Notes: a model not told the origin generated them from the sequence alone. A stretch of DNA of 64,000 nt from Jiangella sp. DSM 45060 (GCF_900105175.1 NZ_LT629771.1:7336622-7400621); one strand, 5' to 3'; counted from the first letter of the stretch, positions 43,925-53,660 are shown. A program made the numbers and translations.

Positions 43925-45460
43925 GCCAGCTCCTCCAGACCCGGCGCGCCGGCCGGTGTGACGAACCTGGCGACGGTCTGCAGGGGCGCGTCGGCGTCCG
44001 CCTCGACCCAGGGCACGATCTTGAACTCCGACGTCATCGCCGCACCGGTGAGCGTCACGTACACGTAGCCGCGGCGCCCGTCGTAGAGCTTGACGTACGG
44101 GTGCTGCACCCAGTCGGGCGTGTAGCCGTCGGTGGGTGCGCCGTCGCCGTCGGAGGCGATGGACGTGCAGATCAGTTCGACGCCGACGGTGGCCGAGGCG
44201 GGGTCGGCGAAGTCGGCCTTCAGTTCCGCGGCGACGTGCTTGTGGATGTCGCCGGTGAGGACGACCGGGTTGTTCGTCGTCCGCATGGCCTCGAGGAGCC
44301 GGCGGCGGTTGGCCGGGTAGCCGTCCCACTGGTCGGTCCGGTTCGTGGTGATGGCCGCGACCGTGACGCCGTTGGCGATGACGTTCCAGCGTGCGGGCGA
44401 GGCGGCCAGGCCGTCGTAGAGCCACGCCTCCTGGCCGGCGCCGAGGATCGTGCGGTCCTCGCGGTTCTGGTCAGAGGCATCGACGGGCAGCGGGTCGCGG
44501 TACTGGCGGGTGTCGAGGACGTGGAAGCGGACCAGCCCGCCGTCGCCGAAGGCGGTACACCGTGCTGTCCGGGCCCTCCGGCAGCGCCGACAGCGACACC
44601 GGCAGGTTCTCGTAGAACGCGCGGTAGCCGGCGGCGCGCAGGTGCACGAAGTGCTCGGGGCGCACGCCGTACTGCGACCCGTCCGCGCCGTAGTTGTTCT
44701 GCACCTCGTGGTCGTCCCAGGTGACGATCCAGGGCGCCCTGGCGTGCGCGGCCTGCAGGTGCGGGTCGGTCTTGAACAGCGAGTAGCGCAGCCGGAACTG
44801 CTCCAGCGTCTGGATCTCGACGGCGTGCTCCGGCGTGACGGCGGCGCCCGCGCGCCACAGGTTCGACGACGTGATGCCGTACTCGTAGATGTAGTCGCCG
44901 AGGAACACGACCGCGTCCAGCTCTTCCTGCACCAGATGCCGGTACGCCGTGAAGTGGCCGTGGTACCAGGCCTGGCAGGACGCGGTCGCGAACCGGAACG
45001 TGGCGCTGTCGTCCGCGGGCAGCGTCTTCGTGCGCCCGGTCGGGCTCACCTGGCGTCCGACGTGGAAGCGGTAGAAGTACTCGCGCCCCGGGTCGAGCCC
45101 GTCGACCTGCGGGTGGACGGAGTGGGCGAGTTCCGGCGAGGCGACCGCGGCGCCCCGCCGGACGACCTGGCGGAAGCTCTCGTCTGTCGCCACCTCGTAG
45201 CGCACCGGCACCGGGCGCGGCGGCATCCCGCCGTGGCCGTCGGGGGCCAGCGGCCGCGGCGCCAGCCGGGTCCACAGGACCACGCTGCCGGTGCTCGGGT
45301 CGCCCGAGGCCACGCCGAGGCCGAACACACCGTCCGGAACGTGCGCGTCCTCGGCGGCCGCCAGCGCCTCCGCGGGCGCCGCGACGCCCCACGCGAGAGC
45401 GGCCGAGCTGACGCCGGTGAGCTGCAGGAACGTTCGTCGGTTCAGCCGGGGCTCGGTCAC
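43921..45460 (-). pseudogene. phoD: PhoD-like alkaline phosphatase, interrupted by a frameshift
   Basis: A Tat-exported PhoD-type phosphatase/phosphodiesterase. The leader holds NRRTFLQLTG. Metal and active-site motifs are ATASCQAWYHGHF, VVFLGDYIYEYG and WDDHEVQNNYGA in the first frame, and TGDIHKHVAAELKADF in the second. The frames join at about 44551: after TVYR (residue 303) the homologous continuation FGDGGLVRFHVLDTRQY needs one base removed or two added. The 1,540-base length is not divisible by three. The repaired protein would be about 512 residues. It is either a recent pseudogene or a sequencing error. It is co-transcribed with the 43097-43924 gene. Confidence 0.85.
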
Positions 45461-45530
45461 GCGGTCGACTTCATCGAACCGAAGTGTCCGAGAGTTGGCC
45501 TACGGGTGACGGCTGGACCAGTGGTCCATG

Positions 45531-46949
45531 TCAGGCGGACGACAGCGGCAGCCGGGCACTGAAGGTGGTGCCGCCGGGGCCGGTGGTGTAGGTCAGCGTG
45601 CCGCGGTGCCGCTTCTCGATGATCCGCTTCGCGTTGTCGAGCCCGAGCCCGCTGCCCTCGCCCATGGGCTTGGTGGTGACGAACGGCTCGAACAGGCGGC
45701 CGCGCACGTCCTCGGGCACGCCGTGCCCGGTGTCGGTGACGTCGACGACGGCGTGGTCGCCGTCGAGGTGGGTGCGCAGGGTGAGCGTGCCGTGCCCCTT
45801 CATCGCGTCGACGGCGTTGTCGATGAGGTTGGTCCACACCTGGTTGAGCTCGGCCGCGAACGCGGGCACCGGCGGCAGCGTGGTGTCGTAGTCGCGGTGC
45901 ACCTCGATCTCGCCGAGCTTGTGGCCCAGCATGACCAGCGTGCTGTCGAGGCCCGGGTGGAGGTCGACTTCCTGGTGGGCGGCCTGGTCGAGGTGGGTGT
46001 ACTGCTTCACCGACGCGACCAGGGTCGAGATGCGGTTCGACGCGTCCTCGATCTCGTCCATCAGCGCCTCGGTCTCGAGCGTGTAGCCGAGCCAGGCCAG
46101 CGCGGACGGGAGGGCCTCGCCCACCTCGGCGGCGACGTCGTCGACGAAGGTGGTGTCGAGGCCGGCGGCGACGAACACCGGCGCGACGTCGACGGCGTGG
46201 TCGAAGCCGAGGTCCTCGAGGTGGTCGATCATCGCGTCCTCGAGGTCGCTCTCCTGCAGCGGGCTGAGCGGGTCGCGCTTCTTCGCGGCGATCTCGACGG
46301 CGCGCTCCTGGATGGCCATCAGCCCGGCGATCATCTCCGGGTCGACCGGCCCGGACGCGATCAGGCCGAGCTTCTGCCGCATGTGCGCCACGCGGTCGCG
46401 CAGCTGCCCGGCGGCCCGGACGGTGGCCGCGGCGGGGTTGTTCAGCTCGTGCGCGAGGTTCGCCGACAGCGTGCCCAGCTGGGCGAGGTGCTCGCGCTGG
46501 CGCACCGTCGCCTCGGTGGTGCGGATGCCGAGGTACAGGCCGTCGAACAGGTGCACCGCCATGGGGAACCACTTCTGCACGAACGCGGCGAAGTCGTCGG
46601 CGGCGTAGCGCAGGAACCGGCAGTCGGTGACGGCGTGCAGCGACGTCGGGTAGGCGGCCGCGCCGGCCGACGTGGCGAAGGCGCGGACGGCGCCGGCGTA
46701 CGAGCCGCGGTAGTCGGTCTCGTTGACGACGACCTCTTCGCCGTCGGCGTGCCGGACCAGCCGCAGGGTGCCGTCGAGCAGCACCCACAGCGCGTTGGAC
46801 GGCTCGCCGGCGCGGTAGACCGTGCTGCCGGCCGGGTAGGTGCGGACCTCGCTGCTCGCGGTGACCTCGGCCAGCTGCTCCGGCGTCATGCCTTCGAAGA
46901 GGAACAGCGTGCGCAGCTCCTCGACGTCGATGGGCGTGCCCATGGTCAC
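45531..46949 (-). CDS. Cyclic-nucleotide-binding-domain sensor histidine kinase
   Basis: A 472-residue cytosolic kinase. The N-terminal 130 residues form a cNMP-binding/CRP-like domain (FEGMTPEQLAEVTASSEVR, YPAGSTVYRAGEPSNALWVL). The kinase core follows with His167 in NLAHELNNPAAA and an HATPase region with NQVWTNLIDNAVDAM and GSGLGLDNAKR. Its GTG (46949; ATG 46943 also possible) overlaps the stop of a receiver/thioredoxin-reductase fusion, which is probably its partner. It may sense a second messenger or redox state. Confidence 0.9.
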   Translation of the reverse strand: MTMGTPIDVEELRTLFLFEGMTPEQLAEVTASSEVRTYPAGSTVYRAGEPSNALWVLLDGTLRLVRHADGEEVVVNETDYRGSYAGAVRAFATSAGAAAYPTSLHAVTDCRFLRYAADDFAAFVQKWFPMAVHLFDGLYLGIRTTEATVRQREHLAQLGTLSANLAHELNNPAAATVRAAGQLRDRVAHMRQKLGLIASGPVDPEMIAGLMAIQERAVEIAAKKRDPLSPLQESDLEDAMIDHLEDLGFDHAVDVAPVFVAAGLDTTFVDDVAAEVGEALPSALAWLGYTLETEALMDEIEDASNRISTLVASVKQYTHLDQAAHQEVDLHPGLDSTLVMLGHKLGEIEVHRDYDTTLPPVPAFAAELNQVWTNLIDNAVDAMKGHGTLTLRTHLDGDHAVVDVTDTGHGVPEDVRGRLFEPFVTTKPMGEGSGLGLDNAKRIIEKRHRGTLTYTTGPGGTTFSARLPLSSA

Positions 46950-48607
46950 GTCGCCTCCAGGTAGCGGTGCACCAGCGTGACCGCCATGGCGCCCTCACCG
47001 ACCGCCGACGCCACGCGCTTGACGGACTCGGCGCGGACGTCGCCGGCGACGAACACGCCCGGGACGCTGGACTCCAGGTGGTACGGGGTGCGGGCCAGCG
47101 GCCAGTCGCGCGGCGGCCGTCCGTCGGCGTCGAGCAGCGCCGGCCCCGTGAGCAGGAAACCGCGCTCGTCGCGGGCGAATTCCTCGCCCAGCCACGACGT
47201 GGGCGGCTCGGCGCCGATGAACACGAACAACCGCGTGGCCGGCAGCGTCTCGGTGCCGCCGTCGCGGGTGTCGGTGACGACGATGCGCTCGAGCCGGCCG
47301 TCGCCCTCGGCGGCGGTGACCTCGGTGCAGGTGCGCACCTCGATGCGAGGGTCGGTCTCGATGCGTCCGACGAGGTACTCGGACATCCGCAGCCGCAGCT
47401 CCGGCCCGCGGACCAGCATGACGACGCGGCTGGCGTACTGAGCGAAGTGCAGCGCGGCCTGACCGGCGGAGTTGGCGGCGCCGACGATGTAGACGTCCTC
47501 GCCCTTGCAGCCGGGCGCCTCGTGGGCGGACGCGCCGTAGTAGATGCCGCGGCCGGCGAAGTCGTCGGCGCCCTGGGCCGGCAGCTGCGACCACCAGACG
47601 CCGGTGGCGATGACGACGGCGTGCGCGGCGACCTCGTGGCCGTCGTCGAAGCGCACGACCCGGCCCTCGCCCTGCGCGACGACGTCGACGGCGGCGGCCG
47701 CGGTGAGCATCTCGACGTCGAAGCGGACGGCTTGGTCGCGGGCCCGCTGCGCCAGCTCGGCGCCGGAGACGCCCTGCGGGAAGCCGAGGTAGTTCTCGAT
47801 CAGGCTGCTGCGGGCGGCCTGTCCGCCGACGCCGGCGCGGTCGACCAGCAGCGTGCGCAGGCCCTCGCTGGCGCCGTAGACCGCGGCGCCGAGCCCGGCC
47901 GGCCCGCTGCCGACCACGACGAGGTCGTAGAGCGGGCTGCCGGCCGTCGTGGCCAGGCCCAGCCGCTCGGCGACGTCGCGCAGCGGCGGGCAGGTCAGCA
48001 CCACGCCGTCGGGCATGATGACCGCCGGCAGCGCGTCGTCGGGGATGTTCGCGGTCTCCTGCAGCGCCGCGCCGTCGGGCCCGCGCAGGTGGCGGTAGGG
48101 CACCTGGTTGCTGGTCAGGAACTCCTTGAGGTCCTGCGTCTCGGCCGCCCACTGGTGCCCGAGCAGCGTGACGCCCTCGAAGCCGGGCCGGCTGTCGCGC
48201 GCCCACACCTCCAGCAGCTCGTCGAGGACGGGGTACAGGTGCTCCTCGGGCGGGTCCCAGGGCTTGACCAGGTAGTGGTCGAGGTCGATGTCGTTGACGG
48301 CGCGGATGGCCGCCTGCGTGTCGGCGTACGCCGTCAGCAGCACCCGCTTCGCCTGCGGGACGACGTCCATGGCCTGTTCGAGGAAGTCGATGCCGTTCAT
48401 GCCGGGCATGCGGTAGTCGGCCAGCAGCAGCGCGGTGGCCTCGCCCCGCAGCGTCAGCTCACGCAGCACCTCGAGCGCCCCGGCCCCGGTCTCGGACCGT
48501 ACGACCCGGTGGTCGGCGCCGTAGCGGCGCCGCAGATCGCGGGCGATGGCCCGGCTCACCGCGGGATCGTCCTCGACGGTCAGCAGCACAGGTCCCTGTC
48601 GTGGCAC
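46946..48607 (-). CDS. Receiver domain fused to thioredoxin-reductase-like flavoprotein
   Basis: A 553-residue fusion. Residues 1-130 are a response-regulator receiver with acceptor Asp64 in LLADYRMPGM and the Lys in YLVKPWDPP. A glutaredoxin-like segment without an active Cys follows (about 145-225). Residues 230-553 form an FAD/NAD(P)H flavoprotein like TrxB (VVVGSGPAGLGAAVYGASEG, VYIVGAANSAGQAALH, GVFVAGDVR). The usual CxxC redox pair is missing: the region reads ASAHEAPGCKGED with one Cys. It is coupled to the cNMP-type kinase downstream. The GTG at 48607 gives a normal receiver N-terminus. Confidence 0.88.
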   Translation of the reverse strand: MPRQGPVLLTVEDDPAVSRAIARDLRRRYGADHRVVRSETGAGALEVLRELTLRGEATALLLADYRMPGMNGIDFLEQAMDVVPQAKRVLLTAYADTQAAIRAVNDIDLDHYLVKPWDPPEEHLYPVLDELLEVWARDSRPGFEGVTLLGHQWAAETQDLKEFLTSNQVPYRHLRGPDGAALQETANIPDDALPAVIMPDGVVLTCPPLRDVAERLGLATTAGSPLYDLVVVGSGPAGLGAAVYGASEGLRTLLVDRAGVGGQAARSSLIENYLGFPQGVSGAELAQRARDQAVRFDVEMLTAAAAVDVVAQGEGRVVRFDDGHEVAAHAVVIATGVWWSQLPAQGADDFAGRGIYYGASAHEAPGCKGEDVYIVGAANSAGQAALHFAQYASRVVMLVRGPELRLRMSEYLVGRIETDPRIEVRTCTEVTAAEGDGRLERIVVTDTRDGGTETLPATRLFVFIGAEPPTSWLGEEFARDERGFLLTGPALLDADGRPPRDWPLARTPYHLESSVPGVFVAGDVRAESVKRVASAVGEGAMAVTLVHRYLEAT

Positions 48608-48624
48608 GGTCCCAGCGTACGGCG

Positions 48625-49425
48625 TCAGAAGCCGCGCGCTTTCAGCCAGGCGAGAACGTCGTCGGCGATGGTCCGCCACCCGCCGTCGATGCCGAGGCTG
48701 TGCCCGCGGTCGGGGTACTCGCGGAGCTCTGTGACCGCCGGTGACCTGCGGTAGAGCCGCGCCGTCGTGCGGACGATGGCCGGCGCGACGGTGTGGTCGC
48801 GGCCGCCGAGGGTGAGCAGCAGCGGCCCGCGGCCCGCGTTGCCGGTGGCGACCCGGGCCGGCGACGACGGGTTGAGGTTGGCGAGGGCGACCTCGAACAG
48901 CGGCCGGCCGGGCGACGGGATGGCCCAGCGGGCGAACAGCTCGTCCGACTCGCGCTCGGTGAGGGCGTTGCCGAAGCCGTAGCGGAACTGGCCTCGGTCG
49001 AGCGCGACCGCACGGCCCCGGTTGGCCGGGTTGCGCAGCGCGATCGAGGCGACCCGCAGCGACGACGGCGGCAGATAGATGACGCCCTTGATCGGCGCCG
49101 GGTCGAGTGCGACGGCCGCCGCGCCGAGGTTCTCGCCGAGCAGGCGCTGCACGATCAGCCCGCCGAACGAGTGGCCGACGAGGACCGGCGGCATTGGCAG
49201 GCCACGGATCAGCTCGGCATAGTGGTCGACGACGGCGTCGATGCCGATGCCGGCGACCCGCTGCGGCTGGGCGCGGGTCTCCTCGGCGGACCCGCTGTCA
49301 CCGGGCCAGCCGGGCGCCTCGGCGTCGTAGCCGGAGTCGCGGAACAGCTCCACCCACGGGCGCCACGAGTCGGCGTGCAGCCAGAGGCCGTGGACGAAGA
49401 CGACGGGACGGCGATCGGTGGACAC
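48625..49425 (-). CDS. Alpha/beta hydrolase
   Basis: A 266-residue hydrolase. The strand-turn PVVFVHGLWLHADSW opens it, and the nucleophile elbow is VGHSFGGLI with Ser near residue 105. The acid is probably the Asp in LGGRDHTVAP and the base His is in DRGHSLGI near the C-terminus. The substrate is unknown. The GTG at 49425 has GGGGGGA upstream. It stands alone, 17 bp before the fusion flavoprotein gene on the same strand. Confidence 0.88.
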   Translation of the reverse strand: MSTDRRPVVFVHGLWLHADSWRPWVELFRDSGYDAEAPGWPGDSGSAEETRAQPQRVAGIGIDAVVDHYAELIRGLPMPPVLVGHSFGGLIVQRLLGENLGAAAVALDPAPIKGVIYLPPSSLRVASIALRNPANRGRAVALDRGQFRYGFGNALTERESDELFARWAIPSPGRPLFEVALANLNPSSPARVATGNAGRGPLLLTLGGRDHTVAPAIVRTTARLYRRSPAVTELREYPDRGHSLGIDGGWRTIADDVLAWLKARGF

Positions 49426-49456
49426 GGCGATCCCCCCTCGGATGTGCCTGCACCGA

Positions 49457-51334
49457 TCATGGACCCGGATCGCGCCGTTGGGAACGGGTCGCGCCCAGCT
49501 CGCGTGTGATCGCCGCGCGCAGCGACTCGAGGTCGTACGGGCCGTGGTGGCGCTGCCCGTTGACGAAGAACGTGGGGGTGCCGGCGACGCCGCTCTGCTC
49601 GGCGCTCTCGACGTCGCGGGTGACACGCAGGGCGAAGTGCCGGGACGACAGGTCGCGGGCGAACCGGTCGACGTCCAGGCCGAGGTCCTCGGCGTAGCGC
49701 AGCAGGTCGGGGTAGGTGAGCGCGTCCTGGTGGGTGAGCAGCAGGTCGTGCAGCTCCCAGAACCGGCCCTGCCGGCCCGCCGCCTCGGACGCCTCCGCCG
49801 CCAGTTGGGCGTGCTCGTGCACGTCGGTGAGCGGCAGGTGCCGGAACACGAACGTCAGATCGTCGCCGAAGGCCTGGGTCAGCTCGCGCAGCACCGGCTC
49901 GGCCCGGCCGCAGTACGGGCACTCGAAGTCGCCGTACTCGACCAGCGTGACGCGGGCGTCCGCGGGGCCGCGGATGTGGTCGGCCTCGGGGTCGACCGGG
50001 TCGGCGAGGTCGACGATCGGGGCGGCCAGCCGGTCTTCCCCAGCCGTCCGGGCCCGCCCCGGCAGGTGGCCGATCAGCCGGAACACCAGCAGCGAGAGCA
50101 CCGTCGCGAGGACGGACGCGGCGAGGATGCCGAGCTTGGCGTCGTCGAGGTGGTGGCCCTCGAACGCGATGCCGGCGATCAGCAGCGAGACGGTGAACCC
50201 GACACCGCCGATCGTCCCGGCGCCGATCAGTTGCGGCCACGGCACCGTCAGCGGGAAGCCGAAGCGGCTGGCCAGCCACGTCACGCCGACGATGCCGACC
50301 GGCTTGCCGACCACCAGCCCGAGCACGATGCCCAGCGTGATCGGCGACGTCGCCGCCTCGCGCAGCACGTCGGCGTTGATCACCAGGCCCGCGTTGGCCA
50401 GCGCGAACAGCGGCACGATCAGGTAGTTGGCCCACGGGTGGAACAGGTGCTGCAGCCGCTCGTTCGGCGAGATCGCGGTCGCGAGGGTGCGGCTGGCCGT
50501 CCGCGCGTACTCCGGCACCGGCTGCTCGCGGAACAGCCGCCACACCGCGCCGACCCGCTCCAGGTCTTCCCGCGAGGGCGGGAACGCGGACGCGATGAGG
50601 CCGAGCGCGATGCCGGCCAGCGTCGCGTGCACGCCCGAGACCAGCGTGGCCAGCCAGATGCCGGAGCCGACGATGAAGTACGGGACGCCGTGCCGCACGC
50701 CGCTGTACTTGAGCACCAGCACGACGCCGAACAGCGCGACGGCCACGGCCAGCGCCGCGAGCGACACGTCCTCGGAGTAGGCGATCGCGATGATCGTCAG
50801 CGCCACGACGTCGTCGACGATCACCGCCGTCAGCACGAACGTCCTCGTCCGCGGCGACGCCCGCTTGCCGGCCAGCGCCAGCACGCCGAGCGCGAACGCG
50901 GTGTCCGTCCCCATGACGATCGCCCAGCCGTGCACGGCCTCGCCGTCGCCGGCGTTGACGGCGAGGTAGAGCAGCGCCGGGACCGCCATCCCGCCCAGCG
51001 CCGCCAGCACCGGCGTCGCGACGCGGCTGCGCTCGCGCAGCTCGCCCATGTCGAACTCGCGCCTGATCTCCAGCCCGACGACGAAGAAGAACAGCGCCAT
51101 CAGGCCGTCGTTCACCCAGTGCCTGATGTCCAGCGACAGCTCCGCGTCGCCGAGCCGGATCGACAGCTCGGTGTGCCAGAACTCCTCGTAGCTGTCCGGC
51201 CACGGCGAGTTCGCCCACACCAGCGCCGCGACGGTGGCCGCCAGCAGCACGACCGCGCCGGAGCTCTGCGTCGCGATGAACTCGCGGATCGGCGAGGCGA
51301 GTCGCCGCGACCGCGGGGTCTGCCCGGTCGCCAT
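49457..51334 (-). CDS. nhaA: Na+/H+ antiporter NhaA fused to a DsbA-like thioredoxin domain
   Basis: A 625-residue protein. Residues 1-420 are NhaA, with about 11-12 membrane segments, WVNDGLMALFFFVVGLEIRR, the ion-binding pair in AVIVDDVVALTIIA and GIVGVTWLASRFG. Residues about 450-615 are a DsbA/thioredoxin-fold domain with the active motif CPYC (Cys472-Cys475) in YGDFECPYCGRAEP and the cis-Pro loop VAGTPTFFVNGQ. Such fusions occur in actinobacteria. The thioredoxin part may sense or repair thiols near the antiporter. A single ATG start is clear. Confidence 0.93.
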   Translation of the reverse strand: MATGQTPRSRRLASPIREFIATQSSGAVVLLAATVAALVWANSPWPDSYEEFWHTELSIRLGDAELSLDIRHWVNDGLMALFFFVVGLEIRREFDMGELRERSRVATPVLAALGGMAVPALLYLAVNAGDGEAVHGWAIVMGTDTAFALGVLALAGKRASPRTRTFVLTAVIVDDVVALTIIAIAYSEDVSLAALAVAVALFGVVLVLKYSGVRHGVPYFIVGSGIWLATLVSGVHATLAGIALGLIASAFPPSREDLERVGAVWRLFREQPVPEYARTASRTLATAISPNERLQHLFHPWANYLIVPLFALANAGLVINADVLREAATSPITLGIVLGLVVGKPVGIVGVTWLASRFGFPLTVPWPQLIGAGTIGGVGFTVSLLIAGIAFEGHHLDDAKLGILAASVLATVLSLLVFRLIGHLPGRARTAGEDRLAAPIVDLADPVDPEADHIRGPADARVTLVEYGDFECPYCGRAEPVLRELTQAFGDDLTFVFRHLPLTDVHEHAQLAAEASEAAGRQGRFWELHDLLLTHQDALTYPDLLRYAEDLGLDVDRFARDLSSRHFALRVTRDVESAEQSGVAGTPTFFVNGQRHHGPYDLESLRAAITRELGATRSQRRDPGP

Positions 51335-51405
51335 GCCGTGATCCTAGGACCGGGTGGACGGGCTTGAGGGCTGGCTTCGCTGTTCCGGCTGGTGCTCGCC
51401 GCGGA

Positions 51406-52344
51406 CTATGTCAGCCGGCTGAGTTGCTGTTTGGCTTCGCGGCGGCGCCGGCGGGCGGCTTCGGAGGCGCGGCGGGCGGTCTCGACGTCGTCTTCGGCGG
51501 ATCCGACGTCGTCGCGGGCTTGTTCGAGTTCGCGGCGGGCGGCGGCCAGTTCCTCGGTCAGCCGTTCGACCGCCTCCTGCGCCCGCTCCAGCCGCTGCCG
51601 CTGGTCGTCTAGCGCGGCCTCGGCATCGTCGACCTGGTCTTCGGCGGCGTCGACGGCGGCCTCGGCCTGCTCCAGTTCGCGTTCGGCCCGTGCCTGGTCC
51701 CCGGCGGACTCGGGCTCCGCGGCGGACTCAGAAGCGGCCGAGCCGGCCGGCTCGGCCTCCGCCTCAGCCGCCGGCGTCGCGCGCGGCCGCCGCGTGGTCT
51801 CGAGCCGCTGGCCACGGGCGACCCGGGCCTCGGACAGCGAGATGACCTCGGCCGCCTCGCCGTCGTCCTCGACGGCCCCGAACCCGACGTGTTCCAGGCC
51901 GTGCGACAGCCGCGCGGCCCGCAGCACCTCGGCGGCACGCGGGTCGGCGATGGCGGCGTCCAGCGAGGCGGCGACGGCCTCGATCAGGTCGGGCCCGGCC
52001 TTCTGCCCGGCCGCGGCGGCCACCTTCCGGGCCGCCTTGAGCAGGCCGTCGACCTGTTTCTTGCGTTCGGCGGTCAGTTCACGCAGCGCGGCGCCGTCCA
52101 TGGCGGACATCGCCCGGCGCATGCGTTCGCCGAGGTCGGCGAGCGCCTGGACGTCGTCGTCGTGCTGACGGACCAGCTGGTTGGTCAGCCAGGCCGCCAC
52201 CGTCGGCTTGCGCAGCGCCTTGACCCGGGCCGCGACGTCGCCGGCGCCCTCGCTCTTGAGCCGTTTGGCGAGCGTGTTGCGGGCTTCGACGAACTCGTCG
52301 GGCGGGAGGGCGTACAGCTCGTCCGCCGCGTCGTCGAGGTTCAT
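51406..52344 (-). CDS. Coiled-coil protein of unknown function
   Basis: A 312-residue protein. The N-terminal 120 residues are helical and basic (RNTLAKRLKSEGAGDVAARV, WLTNQLVRQHDDD). A central low-complexity Ala/Glu stretch follows. The last 100 residues are heptad-rich (EDQVDDAEAALDDQRQRLER, then RRELEQARDDVGSAEDDVET), predicting a long coiled coil. The N-terminal pattern occurs in actinobacterial genes annotated only as hypothetical. No function is proposed. Confidence 0.75.
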   Translation of the reverse strand: MNLDDAADELYALPPDEFVEARNTLAKRLKSEGAGDVAARVKALRKPTVAAWLTNQLVRQHDDDVQALADLGERMRRAMSAMDGAALRELTAERKKQVDGLLKAARKVAAAAGQKAGPDLIEAVAASLDAAIADPRAAEVLRAARLSHGLEHVGFGAVEDDGEAAEVISLSEARVARGQRLETTRRPRATPAAEAEAEPAGSAASESAAEPESAGDQARAERELEQAEAAVDAAEDQVDDAEAALDDQRQRLERAQEAVERLTEELAAARRELEQARDDVGSAEDDVETARRASEAARRRRREAKQQLSRLT

Positions 52345-52356
52345 GCGACCAGTGTC

Positions 52357-52602
52357 CTACTGCAGGTACTTCTCCACCTCGTCGACGGGCCGGGCGGCGG
52401 CTTCGTCAGGGTTCTGTCCCGCCTCGACGCGGGCGCGGCGCTGGCGCAGCAGGTCCCAGCACTGGTCCAGCTGCTCCTCGAGCTGCCGCAGCCGGGAGTG
52501 CTCCTCGTCGGTCGAGATCTCACCGGTCTGCAGCCGCTGCCGCAGCTGGTGCTCGTCCTCGACCAGCGCGTTGATCCTGGCCCTGATGTCGTCTTCCTGC
52601 AT
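52357..52602 (-). CDS. DUF2630 family small protein
   Basis: An 81-residue protein matching the length and pattern of DUF2630 (INALVEDEHQLRQRL, RLRQLEEQLDQCWDLLRQRRA, then VEKYL at the end). It is helical and soluble. The function is unknown. ATG 52602 with GGGAG upstream is preferred over the longer start at 52614. Confidence 0.85.
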   Translation of the reverse strand: MQEDDIRARINALVEDEHQLRQRLQTGEISTDEEHSRLRQLEEQLDQCWDLLRQRRARVEAGQNPDEAAARPVDEVEKYLQ

Positions 52603-52666
52603 CGCTGCTCCCACGGCTCGGTCCGGGACCTGACCCTGCCGAGCATAGGCACGGTACCGTCAGGCC

Positions 52667-53617
52667 GTGACCGTCATCGGCACATGGAATCTGGAGAACC
52701 TGTTCCGTCCGGGCGACGGCGACGGCCGGCCGCCGGACCGGGCGACCTACGAGGCGAAGCTCGACGCGCTGGCCGGCACCGTCGGGCGCATGGCGCCGGA
52801 CGTCCTCGCAGTGCAGGAGATCGGCGAGCAGGCCGCGCTGGACGACCTCGTCGAGCGGCTCGACGGCGACTGGACGACGCACGTGTCCGAGCATCCCGAC
52901 AGCCGCGGCATCCGGGTCGCGGCGATCTCGCGGCTGCCGGTCGACGAGACCGAGGACCTCGTCGCGTACGCCGACGGCGTCGGGCCGGTGCGCGCGTCCG
53001 ACGGCGGAGCGTTGTCGGAGGAGATGGGACGGGGCGCGCTGCGGGTCCGGGTCCGCACGGCCGCCGGCGGCACCGTCGACATCGTCACCTGTCACCTCAA
53101 GTCCAAGCTGCTCAGCTACCCGGGCGGCCGGTTCAGCCCGCGCGACGAGGGCGAGCGGGCCCGCTACGGCGCGTTCGCGCTGTACCGCCGCGCGGCCGAG
53201 GCGGCCACCGTCCGCGAGTGGGCGAACACCCTGCTCGACGGCGACGGGCGGCAGCGCGCGCTGGTGGTGTGCGGCGACCTCAACGACGAGCCCGGCGCGG
53301 CCACCACGCAGATCCTGCTCGGGCCGGGCGGCTCGGAGATCGGCACGCCCGGCGAGACCCAGCCCGACCAGGGCGACGCGTGGCGGCTGTGGAACACCGC
53401 GCCGCTGATCGCGGAGGCGCGCCGGTACAGCCGCGTCTACCGGGGCCGCGGCGAGCTGATCGACCACGTCCTCGTCTCGCACCAGCTGCTCGGCCGCATC
53501 GAGGCGGTCGACAGCCTGGTCGACCGCGGGCTGGCGTCGGTGACCGACGACCCGCGGCGGCGCGCGGCGGCCGAGGACTCCGACCACGCCCCCGTCGTCG
53601 CGACGTTCACGGACTGA
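52667..53617 (+). CDS. Endonuclease/exonuclease/phosphatase (EEP) family protein
   Basis: A 316-residue cytosolic EEP-fold enzyme. Conserved pieces are TWNLENLFR, LAVQEIGEQAAL, VTCHLKSKLLSYPGG, VVCGDLNDEPGA and the terminal SDHAPVVATF. These carry the Asn, Glu, His, Asp and Asp-His residues that bind Mg2+ in this fold. It hydrolyses a phosphodiester or phosphomonoester; the substrate is unknown. The GTG start is at 52667. It is divergent from DUF2630, 65 bp away. Confidence 0.88.
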   Translation: MTVIGTWNLENLFRPGDGDGRPPDRATYEAKLDALAGTVGRMAPDVLAVQEIGEQAALDDLVERLDGDWTTHVSEHPDSRGIRVAAISRLPVDETEDLVAYADGVGPVRASDGGALSEEMGRGALRVRVRTAAGGTVDIVTCHLKSKLLSYPGGRFSPRDEGERARYGAFALYRRAAEAATVREWANTLLDGDGRQRALVVCGDLNDEPGAATTQILLGPGGSEIGTPGETQPDQGDAWRLWNTAPLIAEARRYSRVYRGRGELIDHVLVSHQLLGRIEAVDSLVDRGLASVTDDPRRRAAAEDSDHAPVVATFTD

Positions 53618-53660
53618 CGCCGCGGCATCGTCGCTGGTCGCTATCGGTGTGCGCCCCGCT

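Noticed and set aside
44540-44560. Programmed frameshift in the PhoD gene
   Set aside because: No slippery heptamer, no ribosome-stalling element visible, and PhoD proteins are not known to use recoding.
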